Positions 1-8,740 are shown, counted from the first letter of the stretch. The stretch: 64,000 bases of DNA from Nocardia otitidiscaviarum NBRC 14405 (GCF_000308635.1 NZ_BAGD01000081.1:186001-250000), one strand, 5' to 3'. The notes: generated from the letters alone by a model not told the origin. Numbers and translations are program-made.

Positions 1-341
1 ACCGCGGGCGTGGTGTGCCCGGTCGCGGTGAGCACGGCCAGCAGGGCCGCGAATCCGGCCATGGTCGACTGCGCGGCGATGAGCAGCCGCCGCCGGTCCA
101 CCAGATCGGCCAATACCCCCGAGGGGACGGCCAACAGCATGACCGGCAGCGTGGTGGCCGTCTGTACCAGTGACACCAGGGTGGCGGCATTCGGATTGTC
201 GACCAGCACCCACTGCGCGCCGACGGTCTGCATCCAGGTGCCCAGATTGGAGACCAACTGGGCGATCCAGAGCGCCCGGAAGACCTTGGACGCCAGCGGC
301 GCCCAGGCCGAATCACCGCGTTTCGCAACAACCTCGCTCAC
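1..341 (-). CDS. MFS transporter, N-terminal part (runs off the window)
   Basis: The first ~113 residues of a major facilitator permease are visible. The N-terminus reads like the MFS_3/EntS-type exporters: a short cytosolic start, then the phrase FRALWIAQLVSNLGTWMQ, typical of helix 1 in that family, then a DLVDRRRLL loop matching the conserved helix 2-3 basic motif. I chose the GTG at 341; a GTG at 347 in the same frame is possible and neither has a strong ribosome site. It lies 56 bases downstream of the CsoR-like repressor on the same strand and may be its last operon member. Substrate is unknown and the C-terminus is outside the window. Confidence 0.8.
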   Translation of the reverse strand, partial: MSEVVAKRGDSAWAPLASKVFRALWIAQLVSNLGTWMQTVGAQWVLVDNPNAATLVSLVQTATTLPVMLLAVPSGVLADLVDRRRLLIAAQSTMAGFAALLAVLTATGHTTPA

Positions 342-397
342 TGGCACGAGCGTATTTCCCACCTACCGGTCGGTGCGAACGCCACGCTGTCCGGGAA

Positions 398-667
398 TCA
401 GGCCAGCGCCAGGAACAACTTCTCCAGCTCGTCCACGGTCATCGGATCGGAACCCTCGGCCCGCTCCTCGGTCAGACACTCGCGCAACCCGGTGGCGACG
501 ATCTTGAACCCGGCCCGGTCCAGGGCGCGGGACACCGCCGCGAGCTGGGTGACGACCTCCTTGCAGTCGCGCCCCTGTTCGATCATCGAGATCACCCCCG
601 CCAGCTGTCCGTGCGCGCGACGCAACCGGTTGAGCACCGGTGCGATGCTGTTCTCGTCGCCGACCAT
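398..667 (-). CDS. CsoR/RcnR/CstR-family (DUF156) metal- or persulfide-sensing repressor
   Basis: This 89-residue all-helical protein has the family hallmark RLRRAHGQLAGV at residues 14-25. Copper-sensing CsoR uses Cys-His-Cys; here Cys35 and Cys64 are present but the position four residues before Cys64, normally His, is Gly60. The Cys-Cys pair without His is the arrangement of CstR-type persulfide sensors, so copper sensing is doubtful. A palindrome of the family's G/C-tract type lies 31 bases upstream of the start, and two related palindromes precede the adjacent mmpL gene, so the likely role is autoregulation plus control of the exporter. The inducer is inferred, not shown. Confidence 0.9.
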   Translation of the reverse strand: MVGDENSIAPVLNRLRRAHGQLAGVISMIEQGRDCKEVVTQLAAVSRALDRAGFKIVATGLRECLTEERAEGSDPMTVDELEKLFLALA

Positions 668-698
668 GATGTCTCCTCCTCGATCGAACCCCGTCCCA

Positions 699-718
699 CG
701 ATACCCGGCGGGGTATCG
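699..718. promoter_or_regulatory. Candidate operator of the CsoR/CstR-like repressor (own promoter)
   Basis: CGATACCC (699-706) and GGGTATCG (711-718) form a perfect 8-bp dyad around GGCG, 31 bases upstream of the repressor start. It shares the ATACCC/GGGTAT arms with the two dyads in front of mmpL. Confidence 0.7.
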
Positions 719-731
719 CGGGACGGGCTGC

Positions 732-753
732 CGCCCACCCTCAGTGGTGGGCG
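732..753 (-). terminator. Hairpin spanning the mmpL stop codon
   Basis: CGCCCACC (732-739) and GGTGGGCG (746-753) pair perfectly around a 6-base loop that contains the mmpL stop codon. There is no U-tract, so it may be a Rho-assisted or mRNA-end hairpin rather than a classical intrinsic terminator. Confidence 0.45.
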
Positions 754-2894
754 AAAGTGATGGTGGACAGCACCGCGCGCAGCCAGCGCGGCGACCACCA
801 CGCGCCGTGCCCGGTCAGCCGCAGCGTGACCGGCAGCAGCACCAGGCGCACCACGACGGCGTCGAGCAGCACCGCGACACCGAGAATGATGCCCATCTCC
901 TTCGGTGGCAGCGGCTCGGCCAGCGCGAAGGTGAAGAACACCGCCACCATGACCGCCGCGGCGGCGAGAATCACCCGCCCGGAGTGGGCCAGGCCGTCCA
1001 CCTGCGCGACCCTGGCGTCTCCGGACCGCTCGTAGTGCTCCTTGGCGGTGGCGAGCAGGAACACGGTGTAGTCCATGGCGATCGCGAAGATCATGGCGAA
1101 GAAGAACACCGGACCCCACCCGTCCAGGAAGCCCTGCGGGGTGAAGCCGAGCAGACTCGCACCGTGACCGTCCTGGAAGATCAGCTTCGCGACCCCGAAC
1201 GCCGCCGCGGTCGACAGCAGACTGACCAGCGTGCCCAGCGCCGCGATGAGCGGGGCCTGCAGGGCGACCAGCAACAGGACGAAACCGAGCACGAGGATCA
1301 CGCCGACGATGATCGGCAGATAGTCATCGAGGGCCTGCTGCAGATCCAGATTCTCCGCGGGCGCGCCACCCACCAGCGCCGCTTCCGGCAGCCGGTCGCG
1401 CAGCCGTTCCAGGGTCTCCCCCAGCCGTGCGTCGGAGGGGTCGACGTCGGGCAGCGCCTGCAGCATCGCCAGACCCGATCCGTCCCCGGCCGCCTGTGCG
1501 GGCGTGACCATGGCGATGCCTTCGGTCTCGGTGGCCAGGCGCGCGGTCTCGGCGGCCGCCTCGGCGGGGACGACGATCTGCAAAGCCCCCGGCGCACCGG
1601 CGCCCAACTGCCGTTGCACGAGTTCATACCCCTGCCGCACCGGCGCGTCGGCCGGGACGACCTGGATCGAGGGCATCGCGACCCGCAGCCCGAGCACCGG
1701 AATCGACAATCCGATCAGCACCGCCAGACCGGCGACCGCGAAGGGCACGGGATGCGCGTGCAGCAGCTCGCCCCACCGCGCGAACCGCGGTGACCGATGC
1801 CGCTGCCGCGTGGCGTACGGCAGCGCGCCGGCATTGATCCGGCTGCCGAGCGCACCCAGTGCGGCGGGCAGCAGCGTCAGGGTCGCCGCGAGCACGAAGA
1901 CCACCGCCAGCATGATGCCGACCGCCATGGTGCGCACCGCCGGTGCGGGAACCAACAGCACCGCCGACAGACTCACCAGCACGGTGAGCCCGGACAGCAC
2001 GACGGCCTTGCCCGCGGTGTCCATGGTCTCGGCCACCGCGGCGCGCGTGTCGCCGGCCTTGGCCAGTGCGTCGCGGAAACGCGCGACGATGAACAGCGCG
2101 TAGTCGATGCCCAGCGCCAGGGCGAACATCATGGCGAAGTTCATGGCCCACACCGAGATCGGCGTGACCTGGTTCAACAGCACCAGCCCGCCTGCGGACG
2201 CCACCAGCCCGGCGACCGTCAGCAGCAGCGGCAGCCCGGCCGCCACCAGTGATCCGAAGGCCAGCACCATGATCGCCAGAGTGACCGGCCAGGAGAACAA
2301 TTCGGCCTTGATCATGGCGTCGTGATTGGCCTTGTTGAAGTCGCTCCAGAGGGCTGAGGCCCCGGTCGGGTAGACCTCGATGCCGTCACCGGAGAGCGCG
2401 GTCAGCGCCTGCTTGTGCTCGTCCACGGCGCGCACCATGTCATCGGTCGAGGCATCGGCGCCCGCGATCAGGATTCCGGTGTGGTTGTCGGGACTGATCG
2501 TCATGCCCGGCCGCGGTGCGATCACCGCGCCGAACCGGTCGTCCCCGGCCAGCTGTGCGGTGACCGCACCGATCACCCGCTGTACGGCGGGGCTGTCGAC
2601 GGTCTCGGTGTCGGAGTGCACCACCACCTGCACGGCCGCCGAGGAATTGCCGCCGAAGTGCTGCTGCGCCAGCTCGCGGACTCGCACCGACTCCGATCCG
2701 TTCGCCTGCCAGCCCGCGCCGGCGAGGGAGGTGAACACGCTCGGCGCGGCGGCGCCCAGCGCGATCAGCACCACCAACCACGCGCCGAACACCCAGCGGG
2801 TGTGCCCGGCCATGGCCGCGCCGAGCCGCGCCAGCGGCCCGCCCGCGCGCGTTCCGGCCTCCTCCGATCCGGTCGTGATCATCGTGTCCGTCAC
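741..2894 (-). CDS. MmpL/RND-family membrane transporter
   Basis: A 717-residue inner-membrane transporter of the MMPL class. TM1 lies near residues 34-54, followed by a periplasmic domain and a five-helix bundle, and the same layout repeats in the second half. The Asp-Tyr pairs used for proton relay in MmpL3 are both present: GIDYALF (Asp264-Tyr265) and AMDYTVFL (Asp608-Tyr609). The GTG start at 2894 follows GGAGG by about nine bases. Family members export lipids, siderophores or drugs; the substrate here cannot be read from sequence. Two tandem repressor dyads at 2951-2996 suggest tight control by the CsoR/CstR-like protein encoded just downstream. Confidence 0.93.
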   Translation of the reverse strand: MTDTMITTGSEEAGTRAGGPLARLGAAMAGHTRWVFGAWLVVLIALGAAAPSVFTSLAGAGWQANGSESVRVRELAQQHFGGNSSAAVQVVVHSDTETVDSPAVQRVIGAVTAQLAGDDRFGAVIAPRPGMTISPDNHTGILIAGADASTDDMVRAVDEHKQALTALSGDGIEVYPTGASALWSDFNKANHDAMIKAELFSWPVTLAIMVLAFGSLVAAGLPLLLTVAGLVASAGGLVLLNQVTPISVWAMNFAMMFALALGIDYALFIVARFRDALAKAGDTRAAVAETMDTAGKAVVLSGLTVLVSLSAVLLVPAPAVRTMAVGIMLAVVFVLAATLTLLPAALGALGSRINAGALPYATRQRHRSPRFARWGELLHAHPVPFAVAGLAVLIGLSIPVLGLRVAMPSIQVVPADAPVRQGYELVQRQLGAGAPGALQIVVPAEAAAETARLATETEGIAMVTPAQAAGDGSGLAMLQALPDVDPSDARLGETLERLRDRLPEAALVGGAPAENLDLQQALDDYLPIIVGVILVLGFVLLLVALQAPLIAALGTLVSLLSTAAAFGVAKLIFQDGHGASLLGFTPQGFLDGWGPVFFFAMIFAIAMDYTVFLLATAKEHYERSGDARVAQVDGLAHSGRVILAAAAVMVAVFFTFALAEPLPPKEMGIILGVAVLLDAVVVRLVLLPVTLRLTGHGAWWSPRWLRAVLSTITFAHH

Positions 2895-2947
2895 CTGAGC
2901 ACCTCCGTGGCGGTGCGACCGTCGCGATTCGGCATACTCTCACTCCT

Positions 2948-2999
2948 TCTATACCCCCTGGGGTATTTACCCGAGCGAGAATACCCCAGGGGGTATAGA
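2948..2999. promoter_or_regulatory. Double operator upstream of mmpL
   Basis: Two dyads, ATACCCC-CT-GGGGTAT (2951-2966) and ATACCCC-AG-GGGGTAT (2981-2996), are exact reverse complements of each other, centred 30 bp apart. The flanks also match, so 2948-2967 and 2980-2999 form a perfect 20-bp inverted repeat around a 12-base spacer. The arms match the site in the repressor's own promoter, so it probably binds two tetramers on the same DNA face. Confidence 0.8.
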
Positions 3000-3064
3000 G
3001 ATGGCCATACGCGGCGTCAGCGCGGACGCCCGAAGCGGCCCGACTCACATCGCCGCGACGCCGA

Positions 3065-3697
3065 TCAACCCTCCGGCGCGGCCGCCGCCCGAGCGGCATA
3101 GGCCGCCAACATGTCCTCCACCAGGGTGAGAACGGCGGCATCGAGATCGGGGCGCGAGTAGACGCCGCGCACCACCGCTTCACCGGAGAACATGTGCAAC
3201 ATCATGAAGAACAGCGGCTCGCGCACCTCGGCCGGGAAGTCGTCGAGCAATCGCGCCCGGTTCAGTTCCGCCACGATTGCGCGATAGTAGTTGTCCGCGA
3301 TGGGTGAAATACGTTCGCGCAGTTCGGCATCCGACCGTGCGGCCAGGTAGATCTCGCGCAGGGCATGGGCGGGATTCGACTGCTGCGCCTGCCGCAGAAA
3401 TCGCAGCGCCACGTCGATCGCGTTCTCCTGCGCGCTCAGATGATCCATGACCACCCGAAAGCCCGCGAGCTGCCGACCGAACACCTCGTCGGCGGTGCGC
3501 ACGATGAGATCGAGGCGGGTGTCGAACTGCCGGAACATGGCCCCGGCCGACAGTCCGGCGCGGCCGCAGATCTCCTGCACGGTGGCGCGCTGATAGCCCA
3601 CTTCACCGATGGCGGCGATGGTGGCATCGACGAGTTTGGCCACCGTGGCGGCACGGCGCTGCTCCTGGGTCCGGCGCGGAGGGGGGACTTCGCTCAC
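3065..3697 (-). CDS. TetR/AcrR-family transcriptional regulator
   Basis: A 210-residue repressor with an N-terminal TetR helix-turn-helix at about residues 15-60 (TVAKLVDATIAAIGEVGY, then VQEICGRAGLSAGAMFRQF) and a helical ligand domain. The GTG at 3697 was chosen because the protein then begins just before the DNA-binding domain; a longer frame exists to 3973 but reads across the divergent promoter. It is divergent from the lipase gene, and dyads in the shared region make that gene its likely target. The ligand is unknown. Confidence 0.9.
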   Translation of the reverse strand: MSEVPPPRRTQEQRRAATVAKLVDATIAAIGEVGYQRATVQEICGRAGLSAGAMFRQFDTRLDLIVRTADEVFGRQLAGFRVVMDHLSAQENAIDVALRFLRQAQQSNPAHALREIYLAARSDAELRERISPIADNYYRAIVAELNRARLLDDFPAEVREPLFFMMLHMFSGEAVVRGVYSRPDLDAAVLTLVEDMLAAYAARAAAAPEG

Positions 3698-3753
3698 GGT
3701 CCGATCATCCCGCCTTCCCGATCGGGTCGGCCGACCCGGGCCACACGTGACCG

Positions 3754-3813
3754 TTGACACCCGCTTGAACTGTCCCATACAGTTTGCGCCACTTAGATAG
3801 CAATCGCTCTCTA
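3754..3813 (+). promoter_or_regulatory. Lipase promoter with two overlapping dyads
   Basis: TTGACA (3754-3759) and TACAGT (3778-3783), 18 bases apart, look like a primary-sigma promoter for the lipase gene. AACTGT (3768-3773) and ACAGTT (3779-3784) form a dyad over the -10 box. A second, imperfect 20-bp dyad lies at 3794-3813, near the expected start site. Either is a plausible TetR operator. Confidence 0.55.
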
Positions 3814-3861
3814 TTTTGGTAGAGGCGCGCGCCCCAGGGCGCGGGGTGTGGAGGCAGCGAT

Positions 3862-4955
3862 ATGACAGCGCGGACACGGGCGGTGGCCCAGGCGTGCATG
3901 GCGGTGGCGGCGGGACTGACCGTGGCGGTGTTCCCGGTGGCGACGACAAGGCGGAGGATTCCCTGTCCATCAACTGCGCGCCGTCCTACACCCTCCAGAT
4001 GGGGTCGCTGCCCAATCCGCTCAATCCCGTGATCGGGGCGGAGTTCATCGAGGTGCAGGCCATGCTGCAACTCGGGCACGCCGTGGTGGTGCCCGACCAC
4101 CAGGGGCCCAACGCCGCCTACGCCGCCGGTCCACTGGGCGGGCGCATCACCCTGGACGGTATTCGCGCCGCCGAGCGCTTCGAACCCGCCGGACTGTCCG
4201 GCACCGACACCCGGGTCGCCATGTGGGGCTACTCCGGCGGCGCCATACCCACCGCCCACGCCGCCGAACTGCAGCCCGAGTACGCCCCGGAGATCAACCT
4301 GGTGGGCTCCTCGACGGGCGGACTCATGGCCGATATTCACGCGGCCATCGAATACAACAACGGCACCTCGGTCTTCGGCGGCGCGGTGCTGGGCGGGCTG
4401 TTCGGCGTCGCCCGCGAGTATCCGGCGCTGAACGAGTTCATCGACCGGTACATGAATCCGCTCGGCAAGGCCGTGCGGGTGGTCCACGAGGGCCAGTGCG
4501 TGGCGCTTCAGTTCGCGGGATTCCCGTTCGTGAACATCAAGGGGCTGTTCGACTATCCGGGTGATCCCCTGCTCGCACCGGAAGTGCGGCCGGTAATCGA
4601 CGACCTCCAGCTCGGGCGACGCGGCACGCCGACCGCGCCGCTGCACATCTACGAAGCGCCACTGGACGAGGTGATGCCGATCAATGCGGTCAACCGCCTC
4701 TACGACACCTACTGCACCGATCCCGACGCCCAGGTGTTCTACACCCGCGACCTGCTCAGCGAGCACGGCATCGCCGCGGTGAGCGGGACCGCCAGCGCGG
4801 CGCTGTGGCTCAACGACCGGCTCAACGGCATCCCGGCTGCGGCCGGATGCTCGAACCGCGATGTCGTCACCCAGCTGCTGGACCCCGGCGCGCTCGCCGC
4901 CTTCGCCGATGCGATCGGGCAGACACTCGCGTCGGCACTGGGCATGCCCGTCTGA
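3862..4955 (+). pseudogene. Secretory lipase (LIP family), internally deleted and frameshifted
   Basis: The ATG at 3862, preceded by GGAGG, opens a convincing signal peptide (basic MTARTRAVAQ, then a hydrophobic AVAAGLTVAVFPVA stretch). That frame stops near 4032. The mature enzyme continues in another frame, entering at about 3945 with the family phrase EDSLSINCAPSYTLQ and running to 4955. The catalytic features survive: GYSGG nucleophile elbow, Asp in APLDEVMP, His in SEHG. About 80-100 residues that normally separate signal peptide and this phrase are absent, together with a one-frame shift. A continuous frame exists from 3816, but it gives no signal peptide. Most likely a recent deletion pseudogene; an assembly error cannot be excluded. 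Confidence 0.7.
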
Positions 4956-4974
4956 TCTCCGTACGATCGGCCCC

Positions 4975-5760
4975 ATGCCAGCTACTCGACTATGGGGCGG
5001 GCTCCTCGTCGCGGCCGCCGCGATCGCCGTCGCCGGATGTTCCTCCGGCGGCGACGACGGCGCCACCCCGGCAGCCACTCCGATGGGCCGCGACTTCGTC
5101 TCCACCGAGGTCGAGGGCCTGCCGATCCCGGGCGGCGGGCCCTTGACGCTCAGTTTCCGGGAAGGCCGGGTGACGGCCAACGCGGGCTGCAATACCGCTA
5201 CCGGCCCGGTGAATCTCGACGGCGGCGTGCTCAACGCCGGTCAACTCGCCACCACGCTCATGGGCTGCCCGGACGACCGGGCGCAGGCCGACGCCTGGCA
5301 GGAGGGCCTGCTGAAGTCCGAGCCGACCTGGAAGCTGGACGGCGACACGCTGGTCGTCAGCGGCAACGGCAGTACCGTCACCCTGCTGGATCGCGAGGTC
5401 GCGCATCCGGACAAGCCGCTCACCGGCACCACCTGGGTGGTGACCGCCGTGCTGACACCCGAGGCGGAGATCCGTTCGCAGACCATCGACGAAGTGCGGC
5501 CGACACTGCTCATCGCCGCCGACGGCGCGGTCTCGGGCAGCGCCGGGTGCAATGGGATGATCGGCACCGCCGAGATCTCCGGCACCGATGTCACCTTCCA
5601 GATCGGCACCACCAAGAAGCTGTGCGATCCGCAGGTCATGGAGCTGGAGCAGCAGGTGCTCAGCGCGCTGAACGGCACGGTGACCGCCACCGTCGAGGCC
5701 GACACGCTCACGCTGCGCAACCAGGCCGACGGCAGCGGATTGAAGCTGCGCGCCGAGTAG
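4975..5760 (+). CDS. Lipoprotein with two META (HslJ-like) domains
   Basis: This 261-residue exported lipoprotein has a signal peptide ending in the lipobox VAGC (Cys about residue 21) and two consecutive META domains. The first covers roughly residues 40-145 (phrase NAGCNTATG), the second roughly 150-261 (SAGCNGMIG, ending in the usual LTLRN strand). META domains occur in HslJ and other heat-shock or stress lipoproteins; no enzymatic activity is established. The ATG at 4975 is 19 bases past the lipase stop. Tandem META lipoproteins are common in actinomycetes, but their function is unclear. Confidence 0.85.
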   Translation: MPATRLWGGLLVAAAAIAVAGCSSGGDDGATPAATPMGRDFVSTEVEGLPIPGGGPLTLSFREGRVTANAGCNTATGPVNLDGGVLNAGQLATTLMGCPDDRAQADAWQEGLLKSEPTWKLDGDTLVVSGNGSTVTLLDREVAHPDKPLTGTTWVVTAVLTPEAEIRSQTIDEVRPTLLIAADGAVSGSAGCNGMIGTAEISGTDVTFQIGTTKKLCDPQVMELEQQVLSALNGTVTATVEADTLTLRNQADGSGLKLRAE

Positions 5761-5815
5761 CACGCGGACGAAAATCGGTGTCGCCCATCGGGAACCGCCG
5801 GTAGCGTCCGCCGCC

Positions 5816-6370
5816 ATGAACGAACGATTCCTCAATGTGGTGGACGTCGAGGCCACCTGTTGGGAGGGGGACACTCCGCCCGGCCAGCCGAGCGAGATCA
5901 TCGAGATCGGCCTGTGCGTCCTCGACACCGAGACCCGGGAGCAGGTGGCGAAGCACAGTATCCTGGTGCGGCCGGAGCGCTCCACGGTGAGCGAATTCTG
6001 CACCCGGCTCACCACTCTCACACCGGAACAGGTGGCGACGGGCATCCCCTTCGCCGAGGCGTGCGCGCTGCTGCGGGAGCGGTTCCACACCGATGCGCGG
6101 CCGTGGGCCAGTTGGGGCGACTACGACCGCGTGCAGTTCCAGCGGCAGTGCGGGGCCACCGGGGTGCCGTACCCGTTCGGCGCTCGGCACACCAATGCCA
6201 AGCTCGCCTTCTCCGCGTCCCGGGACACCTCGCGGCGCTACGGAATGGCGGGTGCGCTGCGGCTGGCGGGGATCGCCCTGGAGGGCACCCATCATCGTGG
6301 TGGCGACGACGCCTGGAATATCGCCGCACTCGTGATCGACATGATGCGGCGCGATTCCTGGCCCGCGTGA
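5816..6370 (+). CDS. DEDDh 3'-5' exonuclease, Eri1/KapD-like
   Basis: A 184-residue exonuclease-fold protein. The four acidic residues and the His of the DEDDh group are recognisable: D-x-E in VVDVEATCW (Asp10, Glu12), Asp in WGDYDRVQF, and the HHRGGDDAWN segment supplying His and the last Asp. The Trp after the first motif and the overall length fit the Eri1/KapD branch, which trims structured RNA 3' ends, rather than the polymerase proofreading subunit. It starts 56 bases downstream of the META lipoprotein. The physiological substrate is unknown. Confidence 0.87.
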   Translation: MNERFLNVVDVEATCWEGDTPPGQPSEIIEIGLCVLDTETREQVAKHSILVRPERSTVSEFCTRLTTLTPEQVATGIPFAEACALLRERFHTDARPWASWGDYDRVQFQRQCGATGVPYPFGARHTNAKLAFSASRDTSRRYGMAGALRLAGIALEGTHHRGGDDAWNIAALVIDMMRRDSWPA

Positions 6371-6500
6371 CTCGCGGGCGCGTACCGTGATTCTCCCCGG
6401 GGAACGCGGCACACCACTAATCTGAAACACCGCAGAACGGGACACATACCGCAGGACCGAAGAGAGAGGCGGGCGGGTCATCGGCGAGCGGGAAGCGGAG

Positions 6501-8726
6501 TTGGACCAGTGGTTTCGCGCGGAGCTCACCGCGACGACGCCGGGGGCGACCCGAGCCCGCGACGAACCGCTGACGCCGACCGGAACCCTCAGCGGCGCAC
6601 GGTGTCTGGAGCTGTTCGACGCCCAGGCGACCAGTCGCCACCTGGACCTGGCGGCGCGCCGACTCGGCCGGGACGGCAACGGGTACTACAGCATCGGGTC
6701 CGCCGGGCACGAGGGCAATGTGGTGCTGGCGGCGGCGACACGGGTCGACGATCCGGCGCTGCTGCACTACCGATCGGGGGCCTTCTTCGTGCACCGGGCC
6801 GGACAGGTGGCGGGGACCGATCCCGTCCGCGATGTGCTGCTCGGTGTCGTGGCCGCGGCGGCCGATCCGATTTCCGGTGGGCGGCACAAGGTTTTCGGCA
6901 GCAAGGCCGCCGCGGTGATCCCGCAGACCTCGACCATCGCCTCCCAGCTGCCGCGCGCGGTGGGGTTGGCCTTCGCCCTCGAGCGGGCGGCCAAGCTGGG
7001 GGTGGCGTGCGAGTGGCCGGCGGATGCGGTGGTGCTGTGCAGCTTCGGCGACGCCTCGGCCAATCACTCCACGGCGACGGGTGCCGTCAATGCCGCCGTG
7101 CACACCGCCCAGCAGGGCATCGCCATGCCCATCCTGTTCCTGTGCGAGGACAACGGCATCGGCATCAGCGTCCCCACCCCCGGCCGCTGGATCGAGCACG
7201 CCTACGGATCCCGGCCCGGGCTGCGGTATTTCGCCGCCGACGGTTCGGATCTGCCGCAGGCCCTGGACACCGCGACCGCGGCCGTGGACTGGGTGCGGGA
7301 GCGGCGGCGGCCCGCCTTCCTGCACCTGCGCACGGTGCGGCTGCTCGGGCACGCCGGATCGGATGTGGAGACGGCCTATCGGCGGCCCGCCGAACTGGCG
7401 GCCGAGCTGCGACGCGACCCCGTGACGGCGACCGGGCGACTGCTGGTGGCCGCGGGCGTGGCCACGGCGAGCGAGGTGATGCGCCGCTACGACGAGATCG
7501 GCGCACGGGTGGCCGAGACCGCCGACAAGGTCCGGCACGAACCGAAACTGCTGACCGCGGAGATGGTCATGGAGCCGCTGGCTCCCACCCGCCCCACCGT
7601 GGTCCGCACCGACGCGCTGCGTACGGCCGCCCCGTCGACCCCCGGAGCCCGCCCGCGCACCGGGGTCGCGCGCCCGGTCTCGCGGCCTGCGCCGTCGGCC
7701 GCGGCCGACGGCGGGCACCCGATGACCTTGGCGCAGGCGGTGAATCGTACGCTCGCCGATCTGCTGGCCCGCGATCCGGACATCCTGGTATTCGGCGAGG
7801 ACGTGGGCCGCAAGGGCGGTGTGTACGGCGTGACCAAGGGTTTGCAGCAGTCCTTCGGCGCGCGTCGGGTTTTCGACACGCTGCTCGACGAGCAGTCCGT
7901 ACTCGGCACCGCGCTCGGCGCGGGCCTGGCCGGATTCGTGCCGATCCCGGAGATCCAGTACCTCGCCTACGTCCACAATGCCGCCGACCAGCTGCGCGGC
8001 GAGGCGGCGACGCTGTCGTTCTTCTCCGCGGGCCGCTACCGCAATCCGCTCGTGGTCCGCATTGCCGGATACGCCTATCAGAAGGGCTTCGGCGGACATT
8101 TCCACAATGACAATTCCATTGCGGCACTGCGCGATATCCCCGGCGTCGTCATCGCGTCGCCATCGCGCGCCGACGACGCGGCCGCCATGCTGCGCACCTG
8201 CGTCTCGGCCGCGCGGGTGGACGGCCGCGTCTGCGTCTTCCTGGAACCCATCGCGCTCTACCACACCCGCGACCTCTACCGGGACGGCGACGGCGGCTGG
8301 GCGGCCCCGATCACGAATCCGCGGCACGCGGAGATCGGGCGGGCGCGGGCGCACGGCACCGGAACGCATCTCACCATCGTCAGTTTCGCCAATGGCGTGC
8401 CCATGAGCCTGCGCGTGGCGCGCCGCCTGTCCGAGCGCGGTATCCATGCCCGGGTCGTGGATCTGCGCTGGCTCGCACCGCTGCCCGTGGACGATCTGCT
8501 CGACCATGCCCGCGCCAGCGGGCGGGTGCTCATCGCCGACGAAACCCGGCGCAGCGGCGGCATTTCCGAGGCGGTGTACGCGGCCCTGCTCGACGGCGGC
8601 TTCGACGGACCCATCGCCCGCGTCACCAGTGCGGACAGTTTCATACCGCTCGGCCCCGCCGCGAATCTCGTTCTGCTGGACGAGATTCGAATCGAGGAGG
8701 CGGCCACCGCGCTGCTGGGCCGATAG
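6501..8726 (+). CDS. Fused E1alpha-E1beta thiamine-dependent 2-oxo-acid dehydrogenase
   Basis: A 741-residue fusion of the two E1 subunits that are usually separate. E1alpha occupies about residues 30-385, with the TPP/Mg motif starting GDAS at 183 and ending in Asn218. A Pro/Ala/Arg-rich linker follows, and E1beta occupies about 410-741, with the QSVLGTALGAGLAG and phosphate-binding loops. The family decarboxylates pyruvate, branched-chain or acetoin-type 2-oxo acids and passes the acyl group to a lipoylated E2, but no E2 or E3 is encoded nearby. The TTG at 6501 is the first start after an in-frame stop at 6423, and its ribosome site is weak, so the N-terminus is uncertain. Confidence 0.88.
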   Translation: MDQWFRAELTATTPGATRARDEPLTPTGTLSGARCLELFDAQATSRHLDLAARRLGRDGNGYYSIGSAGHEGNVVLAAATRVDDPALLHYRSGAFFVHRAGQVAGTDPVRDVLLGVVAAAADPISGGRHKVFGSKAAAVIPQTSTIASQLPRAVGLAFALERAAKLGVACEWPADAVVLCSFGDASANHSTATGAVNAAVHTAQQGIAMPILFLCEDNGIGISVPTPGRWIEHAYGSRPGLRYFAADGSDLPQALDTATAAVDWVRERRRPAFLHLRTVRLLGHAGSDVETAYRRPAELAAELRRDPVTATGRLLVAAGVATASEVMRRYDEIGARVAETADKVRHEPKLLTAEMVMEPLAPTRPTVVRTDALRTAAPSTPGARPRTGVARPVSRPAPSAAADGGHPMTLAQAVNRTLADLLARDPDILVFGEDVGRKGGVYGVTKGLQQSFGARRVFDTLLDEQSVLGTALGAGLAGFVPIPEIQYLAYVHNAADQLRGEAATLSFFSAGRYRNPLVVRIAGYAYQKGFGGHFHNDNSIAALRDIPGVVIASPSRADDAAAMLRTCVSAARVDGRVCVFLEPIALYHTRDLYRDGDGGWAAPITNPRHAEIGRARAHGTGTHLTIVSFANGVPMSLRVARRLSERGIHARVVDLRWLAPLPVDDLLDHARASGRVLIADETRRSGGISEAVYAALLDGGFDGPIARVTSADSFIPLGPAANLVLLDEIRIEEAATALLGR

Positions 8727-8740
8727 CAGTCATCCCGAAT

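Noticed and set aside
492..1793. Long plus-strand open frame over the mmpL gene
   Set aside because: It is the high-GC shadow of mmpL; its Arg/His/Gln-rich composition has no domain sense.
3065..3973. 302-residue version of the TetR protein
   Set aside because: The extra N-terminus crosses the divergent promoter and dyads and is not typical of TetR proteins.
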